A stretch of DNA of 44,750 nt, from contig JAHBWO010000017.1 in the NCBI GenBank assembly GCA_019636945.1, forward strand, positions 1-44,750. Direction: 5' to 3'. The number at the start of each line of letters is the position of its first letter. Position 1 is the stretch's first letter. Made by a program: the position numbers and the translations under genes. Below the pieces are notes generated by a model, which saw only the letters and a list, made by a program, of their open reading frames with translations, had not been told where the DNA came from and ran no database searches. Shown piece after piece: positions 22,767 through 31,042 of this stretch. The stretch comes from Nitrospira sp. (lineage in GTDB: Bacteria > Nitrospirota > Nitrospiria > Nitrospirales > Nitrospiraceae).

Positions 22767-25208
22767 ATGGTCCTATCGATACAGCTGATCGAGCAGCTGA
22801 TGGCGCAAATTGGAGATCTCTACAGTCAAGGGCGCTATGAGGAGGCGCTCCCGTTAGCCCAACAGGAGCTTGCCATCTACCAGAAGGTGCTCGGCCCTGA
22901 GCATCCCAACACAGCAGCCTCGCTCAACAATCTTGCGGAACTCTATCGCGCCACCGGGGCCTATGCGCAGGCGGAGCCGCTCTACCAACAGGCCTTAGCC
23001 ACCCGCAAAAAAGTGTTCGGCCCGGAGCATCCGGCCACGGCCACCTCGCTCAACAATCTCGCGGAACTCTACCAGACCACCGGCGCCTATGCGCAGGCGG
23101 AACCGCTCCTCCAACGGGCGCTCGCCATTCGCGAGCAGGTGCTGGGCCTCGAGCATCCCGACACAGCCACCTCGCTCAACAACCTCGCGGAACTCTACCG
23201 CACCACCGGGGCCTATGCGCAGGCGGAGCCGCTCCTCCGAGGGGCGCTCGCCATTCGCGAGCAGGTGCTGGGCCTCGAGCATCCCGACACAGCCACCTCG
23301 CTCAACAATCTCGCGGAACTCTACCGCACCACCGGGGCCTATGCGCAGGCGGAGGCGCTCCTCCAACGGGCGCTCGCCGTTCGCGAGCAGGTGCTGGGCC
23401 CCGAACATCCCGACACAGCTGCTTCGCTCAACAATCTCGCCCTCCTCTACCACACCACCGGGGCCTATGCGCAGGCGGAGCCGCTCCTCCAACGGGCGCT
23501 CGCCATTTCCGAGTGGAACACCGTACATTTTCTCGTCTCCGGCTCAGAAGCGCGGAAGCAGGCTTATTTGTGGGGGCGTGAGTCAAAGGTTCACCTCAAT
23601 ATTTTGGCCTCGCTGGATCATCCGAATCGGCGCAGCACTGCGCTAGGGCTGACGGGGGTGCTACAGTACAAAGGGCGGGTGCTGGATGCGATGTCAAACA
23701 GCCTTTCACGCCTGCGCCGGAGCGCGGCGCCGGAGGACCAGGCGCTGTTCGATCAGCTGTCCGCTGTCGCGCAAGAATTCTCGACCCTGACCTTCCGTGG
23801 TCCCGAGAACCTGTCCGCCAAAGCCTACCGCGAGCGGTTGGGCGCACTCGCCAAAGCCCAGGAGCGGTTACAAACCGAGCTGTCCTCCCGGAGCGCTGCG
23901 CTTCGACAGACTATCCTGCCAATCACGCTCGAAGGCGTGCGCCAGATGCTCCCGGCGGACGCAGTGCTCGTGGAATGGTTTTGCTATCAGCCCTTCGACA
24001 CGCAAACGAATACCTGGGACGCGCCTCGGTATGTTGCGTACGTACTCAAGCCGACCGGTGATCCAGTGGGGATCGATATGGGCGCTGCGCAGCCCATCGA
24101 CAATCTGATCCCGGGATTTTGTACGGCGCTGAGTGATCGGGCGAGCACCCACTTCAAGGAAGTATCCGCGGAACTGTTCGAAAAGCTCATCACACCGCTA
24201 CGTTCCCACTTTGCTCAAAACACACACCTGTTGCTTGCTCCCGATGGGGCCTTGAACCTCCTGCCATTCGCAGCACTCGTGGACGAGCAAGGCGACTATC
24301 TGTTTCAGCATGTCGAGCTCACCTATCTCACCAGCGGGCGCGATTTGCTGCGCATGACCAGTGCATCTGCTCCACGTGAAAGCGCCGTCGTGCTGGCTGA
24401 TCCCAATTATGGTGATCCCCCGCAGGGAACACTGCCTATCGAAACAGGTCTTTCGCCAGTGCGCTCGGCAGATCTCGACCGCGGCGGTCTCCTCTTTAAA
24501 CCCCTGACGGACACCATGGCCGAAGCAACAGCACTTCAATCGCTGCTCAACCTTGAGGCACAGCACGTACTCACCGGGGATCGCGCCACGGAAGCCAACC
24601 TCAGGGAGTTGCATGGCCCGCGTATCTTGCACCTCGCCACGCATGGGTTCTTCCTGAACGACCTGCAGGTGAAGGGAGTTCTCAAACGTGCCGGATTCAG
24701 CACTGAACTGGCCCGGCTGCCGTTGGGCGAAAATCCGTTGCTGCGATCGGGGCTCGCACTCGCCGGAGCCAATGTGAGGCGTTCGGGTACAACCGATGAT
24801 GGCATCTTGACGGCAGCTGAAGCCGCACAGTTGGACTTATTGGGCACACAGCTCGTGGTGCTCTCAGCCTGCGAGACCGGGGTGGGGACCCTGCAAACCG
24901 GTGAAGGGGTCTATGGGTTGCGTCGGGCGTTGGTGCTCGCAGGCGCACAGGCACAACTGGTTTCTCTGTGGAAAGTGAACGATGAGGCCACCCGCGAGTT
25001 GATGGCCGACTACTACAAGCGCCTCCTAGGAGGTGAAGGGCGCTCGGCGGCACTACGCGCTGTACAGCAAACTATGCTGGCGAATCCAGCCCGCCAACAC
25101 CCCTGCTATTGGGCCGCCTTCATCCCCATCGGCGATTGGAGACCACTGCCACCAATTGATACATCTATCGCCAGGAAGGGAAGACGGTTCGCGCAACTCT
25201 GGAGGTGA
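22767..25208 (+). CDS. TPR-CHAT protease, 6 repeats
   Basis: The 813-residue protein begins with six 42-residue tetratricopeptide repeats of the kinesin-light-chain type (SLNNLAELYRTTGAYAQAEP), about residues 10-250. A helical linker follows, then a C-terminal CHAT domain with the His/Cys dyad H626 (LHLATHGFF) and C702 (VVLSACETGVGTL). The domain ends with the typical PCYWAAFIPIGDW block. The start follows GGAGG by about 8-10 bases. CHAT proteases cut specific partners when a sensor activates them; the TPR array usually docks the trigger or the substrate. Neighbours are the caspase-like gene upstream and a second TPR-CHAT gene 27 bases downstream. Confidence 0.93.
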   Translation: MVLSIQLIEQLMAQIGDLYSQGRYEEALPLAQQELAIYQKVLGPEHPNTAASLNNLAELYRATGAYAQAEPLYQQALATRKKVFGPEHPATATSLNNLAELYQTTGAYAQAEPLLQRALAIREQVLGLEHPDTATSLNNLAELYRTTGAYAQAEPLLRGALAIREQVLGLEHPDTATSLNNLAELYRTTGAYAQAEALLQRALAVREQVLGPEHPDTAASLNNLALLYHTTGAYAQAEPLLQRALAISEWNTVHFLVSGSEARKQAYLWGRESKVHLNILASLDHPNRRSTALGLTGVLQYKGRVLDAMSNSLSRLRRSAAPEDQALFDQLSAVAQEFSTLTFRGPENLSAKAYRERLGALAKAQERLQTELSSRSAALRQTILPITLEGVRQMLPADAVLVEWFCYQPFDTQTNTWDAPRYVAYVLKPTGDPVGIDMGAAQPIDNLIPGFCTALSDRASTHFKEVSAELFEKLITPLRSHFAQNTHLLLAPDGALNLLPFAALVDEQGDYLFQHVELTYLTSGRDLLRMTSASAPRESAVVLADPNYGDPPQGTLPIETGLSPVRSADLDRGGLLFKPLTDTMAEATALQSLLNLEAQHVLTGDRATEANLRELHGPRILHLATHGFFLNDLQVKGVLKRAGFSTELARLPLGENPLLRSGLALAGANVRRSGTTDDGILTAAEAAQLDLLGTQLVVLSACETGVGTLQTGEGVYGLRRALVLAGAQAQLVSLWKVNDEATRELMADYYKRLLGGEGRSAALRAVQQTMLANPARQHPCYWAAFIPIGDWRPLPPIDTSIARKGRRFAQLWR

Positions 25209-25235
25209 GATATAAAAAAAGAATCAGCGGCAAAT

Positions 25236-28200
25236 TTGGTCCAAGATGTGCAACAGCTCAGCGCGCAAGTCGTAGCCCTCTACGGACAAGGAAACTATAA
25301 GCAAGCGATCCCGCTAGCGAAACGGGCGCTGGCTATGCGCAAGAACGTATTCGGTCCAGAGCATCAAGATACAGCGACCTCACTTAACAATCTCGCTGGG
25401 CTCTATCACGCTACTGGAGCTTATGGGAAGGCCGAGCTGCTCTACCTACGGGCGCGGGCAATCTATACGAAGGTGTGCGGCACTTCACATCCAAACACTG
25501 CTGCTTCGCTTGGCAATCTTGCCGAACTATATCGTACCACCGGTGCCTATGCAAAGGCCGAGTTGCTCCACCAACGGGAGCGGGCAATCTATACGAAGGT
25601 GCTCGGCTCTGCACATCCGTTCACGGCTACTTCACTGAGCAATCTTGCTGAGCTCTATCGTACTACCGGAGCCTATTCTAAGGCCCAACCGCTCTGCAAA
25701 AGGGCCCTGGCCATCCGCACGAAGGTGCTCGGCGCCACACATCCAGACACGGCTACTTCACTTAGTAATCTCGCTGCGCTCTACCACGACACCGGGGCGT
25801 ATGCGAAGGCCGAGCCGCTCTACCAACGGGCACTCGCCGTCTGTACGAAGGTGATCGGTTCCGCACATCCTGACACCGCTACTTCACTGGACAATCTTGC
25901 CGAGCTCTATCGTACTACCGGAGCCTATTCTAAGGCCCAACCGCTCTGCAAAAGGGCCTTGGCCATCCGCACGAAGGTGCTCGGCGTCACACATCCAGAC
26001 ACGGCTACTTCACTTAGTAATCTCGCTGCGCTCTACCATGACACCGGGGCGTATGCGAAGGCCGAGCCGCTCTACCAACGGGCACTCGCCATCTGTACGA
26101 AGGCACTTGGTTCTGCGCATCCCGACACGGCACACTCACTCGGCAATCTTGCAGAATTCTATCGTACTACCGGGCAGTACGCGAAAGCCGAGCCGCTCTA
26201 CCAACAGGCACTCGCCATCTGTACGAAGGTACTTGGTTCCACACATCCGGACACGGCTGCTTCACTTAGTAATCTCGCGGAGCTCTACCACGACACCGGG
26301 GTCTACGCAAAGGCCGAGCCGCTCTACCAACAAGCCCTGACCATCCGAACGAAGGTGCTCGGCTCCACACATCCCGACACGGCACGCTCACTCAGTAATC
26401 TTGCGGAACTCTATCATGTTACTGGGGCCTACACGAAAGCCCAACCGTTTCACCGGCGGGCCCTGGTCATCCGTAAGAAAGCACTCGGCTCCGCACATCC
26501 GGAAACGGCCGCCTCGCTCAGCAATCTCGCAAAGCATTACCATGTCACTGGGAGCTACGCAAAGGCCAAGCCGCTCTACCAACAGGCCCTAGCCATCTAC
26601 AAGAAGGTGCTCGGTCCCATACATCCAGACACAGCTGCCGCACTCAGTAATATTGCCGTGCTCTATCGCAGCACAGGCAATTACACGAAAGCCAAGCTGC
26701 TCTACCAACAGGCGCTAGCCATCTGCACAAAGATGTTGAGCTCCGCACATCCGAGCACAGCTACATCGCTTAACAATCTTGCCGAGCTCTATCGTACCAC
26801 CGGGGCCTACACGAAGGCCGAGCCGCTCTACCAACAAGCCCTAACCATCCGAACGAAGGTGCTGGGCTCCGCACATCCCGACACGGCACGCTCACTCAGT
26901 AATCTTGCGGAGCTTTACCACACTACCGGAGCGTACGCGAATGCCCAGCCGCTTTACGAACGCGCTCAGTCCATCAGGGATAGCAACACCCGTTATTTTC
27001 TTCTCTCCGGTTCAGAAGCTCGGAAGCACGCCTATCTGCACCAGCACTTGGGGGATACCTATGTGTGTGTATCAATTTCGTTGGTTCATCCGACTGAACA
27101 CAGCGTGGCACTGGGACTGACGAGCGTACTGCAGTACAAGGGCCGCGTGTTGGATACGATGTCAGACAGTACCGTTAGATTACGGCACCGCGTGTCGCCG
27201 GAAAATAGGGTGCTGTTCGACCAGCTTACTGCTATCGCGCAAGAGTTCTCGACATTGACCTTCCGTGGCCTTGGGAATCTCTCCCCTAAAGCTTACCGCA
27301 AGCGTCTGAAGATACTCGCCCAAGAGCAGGAACATCTGCAAACTGAGCTATCCTCACGCAGTGCTGAACTCCGGCAGGCCTTCACACCAGTTACGCTCCA
27401 AGGGCTGCGCAAGATGCTCCCGACAGATTCCGCACTGGTGGAGTGGCTCCGCTATGCACCCTATGATCCAAACACGAAATGGAACGAGAGATGGGGTGCG
27501 CCGCAGTATATGGCCTATATACTTAAACGCAGTGGGAAACCAGTTGCGATCGATTTAGGCCCCGCCCAGCCCATTGACGATCTCATCCCGGAGTTTCGTA
27601 CGGCATTGAGTGATCGGGCGAGCACCCACTTCAAGGAAGTGGCCACGGCACTTTTCGAGAAACTCATCACGCCGCTACGTCCTCACTTCGGGCAGAGTAA
27701 ACAGCTGTTACTCTGTCCCGATGGGTCATTAAACCTGGTGCCCTTCGCAGCACTCGTAGATGAGCACGGTGACTATCTCCTCCAACACTTCGAGCTGACC
27801 TATCTCACCAGCGGACGCGATCTACTGCGCATGACCGATGAATCAAAACCTCGTGACAGCGCGGTGGTGCTGGCCGATCCAGATTACGGCACTTCCCCGA
27901 GTGCGGGACCACCTGTCGAAACCGCGATTGAGCCGACTCGCGCAGCGGATCTGGACCGCAGCGGTCTTCTATTTAAACCCCTTGTGGGTACCACCGACGA
28001 AGCAACTGCGCTTCAATCGCTGCTCAATCTCGATGCAGTGCACATGCTTACGAGAGACCGCGCCACAGAAGCCAACCTTAGGAAACTGTCTGGTCCACGC
28101 ATCTTACATCTGGCCACCCATGGATTCTTCCTCAACGACCTACAGATGAAAGCAACTATTCGGCATGCCGGTTTCAGTGATGACATGGGTCCGGTGCCTT

Positions 28201-28637
28201 TAAGTGAAAATCCACTGCTGCGATCAGGCCTAGCACTCGCCGGAGCCAACGCACGGCATTCTGGCACTACAGATGACGGCATCCTCACGGCAGCGGAAGC
28301 CGCACAGTTGGATTTGTTGGGTACGCAGCTGGTCGTGCTCTCGGCCTGCGAGACTGGCCTGGGGACAGTACAAAACGGGGAAGGCGTGTATGGATTGCGG
28401 CGGGCGCTGGTACTCGCAGGTGCACAGGCACAACTCGTTTCCTTATGGAAAGTGAACGATGAGGCCACCCGTGAGTTGATGGTCGACTACTACAAGCGAC
28501 TCCTGGCAGGTGAGGGACGGTCAGCTGCATTACGCGCTGTGCAGCAAACCATGCTGGCGAATCCAGCGCGCCAACATCCGTGCTACTGGGCTGCCTTCAT
28601 CCCCATCGGCAATTGGAGACCACTATTCACCGATTGA
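25236..28637 (+). CDS. TPR-CHAT protease, 14 repeats
   Basis: The 1133-residue protein has about fourteen 42-residue tetratricopeptide repeats (residues about 10-590), a helical linker and a CHAT domain with H962 (LHLATHGFF) and C1038 (VVLSACETGLGTV). Its linker and CHAT domain are very close to those of the upstream TPR-CHAT protein, so the two are duplicates that differ mainly in repeat number. The start is uncertain: TTG 25236 has no ribosome binding site. In frame at 25212 there is ATA preceded by GGAGGTGAGAT, so the true start may be a rare AUA or a mutated ATG, adding eight residues. The longer array may recognise a different or larger partner than its neighbour. Confidence 0.9.
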   Translation: MVQDVQQLSAQVVALYGQGNYKQAIPLAKRALAMRKNVFGPEHQDTATSLNNLAGLYHATGAYGKAELLYLRARAIYTKVCGTSHPNTAASLGNLAELYRTTGAYAKAELLHQRERAIYTKVLGSAHPFTATSLSNLAELYRTTGAYSKAQPLCKRALAIRTKVLGATHPDTATSLSNLAALYHDTGAYAKAEPLYQRALAVCTKVIGSAHPDTATSLDNLAELYRTTGAYSKAQPLCKRALAIRTKVLGVTHPDTATSLSNLAALYHDTGAYAKAEPLYQRALAICTKALGSAHPDTAHSLGNLAEFYRTTGQYAKAEPLYQQALAICTKVLGSTHPDTAASLSNLAELYHDTGVYAKAEPLYQQALTIRTKVLGSTHPDTARSLSNLAELYHVTGAYTKAQPFHRRALVIRKKALGSAHPETAASLSNLAKHYHVTGSYAKAKPLYQQALAIYKKVLGPIHPDTAAALSNIAVLYRSTGNYTKAKLLYQQALAICTKMLSSAHPSTATSLNNLAELYRTTGAYTKAEPLYQQALTIRTKVLGSAHPDTARSLSNLAELYHTTGAYANAQPLYERAQSIRDSNTRYFLLSGSEARKHAYLHQHLGDTYVCVSISLVHPTEHSVALGLTSVLQYKGRVLDTMSDSTVRLRHRVSPENRVLFDQLTAIAQEFSTLTFRGLGNLSPKAYRKRLKILAQEQEHLQTELSSRSAELRQAFTPVTLQGLRKMLPTDSALVEWLRYAPYDPNTKWNERWGAPQYMAYILKRSGKPVAIDLGPAQPIDDLIPEFRTALSDRASTHFKEVATALFEKLITPLRPHFGQSKQLLLCPDGSLNLVPFAALVDEHGDYLLQHFELTYLTSGRDLLRMTDESKPRDSAVVLADPDYGTSPSAGPPVETAIEPTRAADLDRSGLLFKPLVGTTDEATALQSLLNLDAVHMLTRDRATEANLRKLSGPRILHLATHGFFLNDLQMKATIRHAGFSDDMGPVPLSENPLLRSGLALAGANARHSGTTDDGILTAAEAAQLDLLGTQLVVLSACETGLGTVQNGEGVYGLRRALVLAGAQAQLVSLWKVNDEATRELMVDYYKRLLAGEGRSAALRAVQQTMLANPARQHPCYWAAFIPIGNWRPLFTD
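25651..26090 (+). repeat. Near-identical 252-bp duplication within the TPR array
   Basis: About 190 bases starting at 25651 recur almost unchanged at 25903, a shift of 252 bases, exactly two 126-base TPR units. Example: CTATTCTAAGGCCCAACCGC occurs in both. Other 126-base units in both CHAT genes are more diverged. This indicates recent lengthening of the array by recombination. Confidence 0.8.
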
Positions 28638-28699
28638 GACATCCGTCGCCAGCAAGCAGTGACTGTTCGCGCAACTCAGGAGGCGAGAAATGGAATCAG

Positions 28700-28849
28700 A
28701 TGCTTAATCTGACCAAGCATATTCACCTGAAGTTCCCTATCGAGAACGCTAGAGTCCGTCCACAGAAACTTTTTTTCGATGTAGTCCTCCAACTCCGCGC
28801 CACCAACACCGGCAAGCCACTCACCTCATTAAGGAATACCGCAGAATAA
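28700..28849 (+). CDS. Small frame downstream of the CHAT operon, likely remnant
   Basis: A 49-codon frame (MLNLTKHIHLKFPIENARV, then FFDVVLQLRATNTGKP) starts 62 bases after the second CHAT gene. The sequence ahead of it (GCGCAACTCAGGAGGCGAGA) copies the one ahead of that CHAT gene, including GGAGG, but the ATG at the right distance opens a frame of only five codons. The 49-codon frame has coding-like composition and may be what is left of a fourth protein. No family recognised. Confidence 0.3.
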   Translation: MLNLTKHIHLKFPIENARVRPQKLFFDVVLQLRATNTGKPLTSLRNTAE

Positions 28850-28865
28850 TCTCAATAGCATCACG

Positions 28866-28990
28866 CTCAGCCCGTCGTCCCCACCTTCTGGGGATAACCT
28901 TGTGAACAGATCGACTTGGCCGTATGAATGATCGCGCATGACAGCCGGCTTCGTATGTTGCCCAGTTTTTAGGCATCCGCTCTCTAGTGA
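28866..28990. repeat. Dispersed repeat, copy 2 (about 125 bp)
   Basis: This matches 18483-18612, with CGTCCCCACCTTCTGGGG followed by ATAACCTTGTGAACAGATCGA, and TTGCCCAGTTTTTAGGCA. The two copies lie in the same orientation and bracket the hydrolase/caspase/CHAT operon, about 10.4 kb apart. Confidence 0.55.
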
Positions 28991-29093
28991 ACAGGCCACC
29001 ACGCGTGGTAGGGGTCCTGAAATCCGCTCGTGTCTTGACGCGCGTCATGTGCCTACGACGAACAACCAAAAGGGCAAGCGTGAGGCGATCACC

Positions 29094-29567
29094 TCAGAGC
29101 GGCCAGCCCTGATCGGCAAAACTATAAAGACGGTCGTCACCGAGAATGAGATGGTCGAGTAGCCTGATGCCCAGGAGGTCTCCAGCTTCCCGCAGTCGTG
29201 TGGTGAGCATCCGATCTTCGGCACTGGGCGTGGGATCTCCGGAGGGATGATTGTGGACAGCAATGATCGCAGCGGCGTTGAGGAGGATGGCCAGTTTGAA
29301 GACTTCACGAGGGTGGACAATGCTCAGAGTGAGTGTGCCGATCGAGACGATGTTCACGCCGATGCTGAGGTTCTTGGCATCGAGACAACAGACGAGGAAC
29401 TGCTCGCGATCAAGACCAGCAAAGTATGGGCGCAGCGCCGAGGCTGCCGCAGCGGAGTCGCGAAGAACGCCCGATGGAGCCGTGTGACCGCCCTCAGAGA
29501 CTAGCGTGATCCGGTAGCGCGGAATGAAATGTGGAACGTGAAGGCGGTTGACGGATTGTTTGGCCAT
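29094..29567 (-). CDS. radC: RadC-type JAB/MPN-domain protein (short form)
   Basis: The 157-residue product starts at ATG 29567, six bases after AGGAGGTG; longer readings to 29669 lack a site. It carries the JAB metal motif H105-x-H107-PSG-x(3)-PS-x-x-D (HNHPSGDPTPSAED) and an upstream Glu-containing segment. Full-length RadC proteins of about 225 residues have an N-terminal helix-hairpin-helix region, which is missing here. Short RadC proteins of this type are common on plasmids and islands, where they are annotated as DNA repair proteins though a repair role is doubtful. It is transcribed away from the conjugation operon. Confidence 0.9.
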   Translation of the reverse strand: MAKQSVNRLHVPHFIPRYRITLVSEGGHTAPSGVLRDSAAAASALRPYFAGLDREQFLVCCLDAKNLSIGVNIVSIGTLTLSIVHPREVFKLAILLNAAAIIAVHNHPSGDPTPSAEDRMLTTRLREAGDLLGIRLLDHLILGDDRLYSFADQGWPL

Positions 29568-30325
29568 GGTGACACCTCCTGAAAGTTGAACGAACTGGCG
29601 TTTTCGCAGAGACCGAAGCGCCAGGGCAGGACAACGGAGGTGACAGGGCGGGGACTGCCGAAGCAGCACGGGCGGATGAGCACTCAGCGGCGGCCGTGAC
29701 AGATCTGTACTGGCGCGGACGCTGCGTCAGACGACCAGTGCGCGGCAGGACACCGCCCATACATGGCAGAACAATCCCGATCGACGATGACCGATACATG
29801 CGCCTGTTTTAAATCGATGGGACAGGGACGGAATGGTGCGTTTGGCAGAGCTAAGCGGATCAGAAAGAGCAGGTGCGTTGATGTGGAACAGAATACGAAT
29901 AGCGTGATGGGGGAAAGTGCGGAGATTGCTTCCCGGGTACGAGACGCGCTGCGCGGCTCACGGTACCGTCACCATGCGCATCACACCTTTCCTTCAGACA
30001 ATAACGGTGCTGCCCAGGACGCCGTGATTAACTATTCTTTGGTCTGCTGAACATTATTACGCAACGTCCGCTGCTCCGCTCATCCTCACAAAGAAGTGCG
30101 AGCTGACCGTTCGATGGCAGAGAACGCTCTCTGCCATCACCGCACCGGCATGCCCCTTTGTTCTCGCCGCCACACTTCAATCAGGTGATCTCCTCGTCTA
30201 CGTACTTCCAACAGGCTTGCATCAAAAACTGAACCTCACTACATGTCACCCCCGTTTGGCGATGAGTGCGAGCAGAAGTCTCTGCAAACTCGCCACAGAG
30301 GCCACTTCACAGAAAGGAAGGGAAG
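29568..30325. other. Intergenic ahead of the conjugation operon
   Basis: About 760 bases between the divergent radC and virB2 genes. Small frames here lack ribosome binding sites and domains. It should contain both promoters, and a strong hairpin lies at 30113-30138. It could also hold a transfer origin, but no nic-like sequence was recognised. Confidence 0.4.
30113..30138. promoter_or_regulatory. Perfect 10-bp hairpin upstream of virB2
   Basis: GATGGCAGAG (30113-30122), loop AACGCT, and the exact complement CTCTGCCATC (30129-30138). No U-tract follows on either strand, so a terminator is unlikely. It lies about 190 bases before virB2 and could be an operator or part of a transfer origin. 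Confidence 0.4.
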
Positions 30326-30685
30326 ATGGAAGAGGTGATGACGGGAGCGGATGTGCCTAGGGTAAAGACATCAGGTACAGGGACCTTGAGAGGGTGCAGC
30401 CGAGGGAATGGGCGTCTGATTGCTGCCGCCTCCAGGCTCCTCGGGGTGGTGGTCCTGTTGGAATCGGACCCGGCCTGGGCCCAGATCACCAAGGTGAACA
30501 CGGTGATGCAGAACGTGCAAACGGTCCTGACGAGTGTGGCGGTGACCCTCTTTACCGTCGCCATCATGTGGGCGGGGTTCAAGATGGCCTTCAGCCATGC
30601 CCAATGGTCCGATGTGAGTAACGTCGTGATCGGTGGCATCTTGGTGGGCGGTGCTGCGGGGATCGCGGCCTGGTTGATCAACTAA
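30326..30685 (+). CDS. virB2: VirB2/TrbC-type conjugative pilin
   Basis: The start is ATG 30326 (MEEVMTGADVP), right after GGAAGGGAAG; an earlier in-frame start adds 20 unlikely residues. The 119-residue protein has a long basic N-terminus, a signal-peptide-like segment (LIAAASRLLGVVVLLESDPAWA, cleavage after AWA) and two hydrophobic helices separated by a short loop (VLTSVAVTLFTVAIMWAGF and VVIGGILVGGAAGIAAWLI). This is the VirB2/TrbC prepilin layout. It forms the pilus shaft of the type IV secretion system and is first in the operon. Confidence 0.85.
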   Translation: MEEVMTGADVPRVKTSGTGTLRGCSRGNGRLIAAASRLLGVVVLLESDPAWAQITKVNTVMQNVQTVLTSVAVTLFTVAIMWAGFKMAFSHAQWSDVSNVVIGGILVGGAAGIAAWLIN

Positions 30686-30686
30686 C

Positions 30687-31028
30687 ATGGACGGCTTTCG
30701 CGATCCCATCTTCACCGGCTGCACGAGGCCCGCGATGTTGGGCGGCGTTCCAATCGTGCCGCTGATTCTGATCGGTGGCCTGACCCTGTTGGTATCGGTC
30801 TGGCTGTACTACCTCGTGAGCGGCTACGTGTCACTGGGACTCGTCCTGCTCGCGATTCCGATCCTGCTCTGGATGCGCCAAACGACGAAGACGGACGATC
30901 AGCGCTTACGCCAAGTGATGATGCGGGCGCGGATGCGACTCCGGCACGGACCGAATCGCGCGACGTGGGGCGCCATTTCTTATAGCCCCCTGTCATGGAA
31001 GACCAGACGATCACAGTGGAAGAGTTGA
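30687..31028 (+). CDS. virB3: VirB3/TrbD-type inner-membrane protein
   Basis: The 113-residue protein begins MDGFRDPIFTGCTRPAMLGG, the conserved VirB3 opening (DP-x-F-x-G-x-TRPAM-x-GVP). Two adjacent hydrophobic stretches follow at about residues 22-60. The last 40 residues are basic. VirB3 sits in the inner membrane and works with VirB4 in pilus assembly. It starts one base after the virB2 stop and precedes virB4 by 14 bases. Confidence 0.9.
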   Translation: MDGFRDPIFTGCTRPAMLGGVPIVPLILIGGLTLLVSVWLYYLVSGYVSLGLVLLAIPILLWMRQTTKTDDQRLRQVMMRARMRLRHGPNRATWGAISYSPLSWKTRRSQWKS

Positions 31029-31042
31029 GTGTCTAGAGACCT

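Noticed and set aside
22995..23528. 177-codon minus-strand repetitive frame
   Set aside because: It is the antisense of the TPR repeats of the first CHAT gene; its periodicity comes from that gene.
25651..26900. Regular 126-base repetition that could suggest a CRISPR-like or minisatellite array
   Set aside because: The repetition is in frame, encodes 42-residue TPR units and has no constant-repeat/variable-spacer pattern.
29763..30050. 95-codon plus-strand frame upstream of the conjugation operon
   Set aside because: No ribosome binding site, unnatural composition and no domain.
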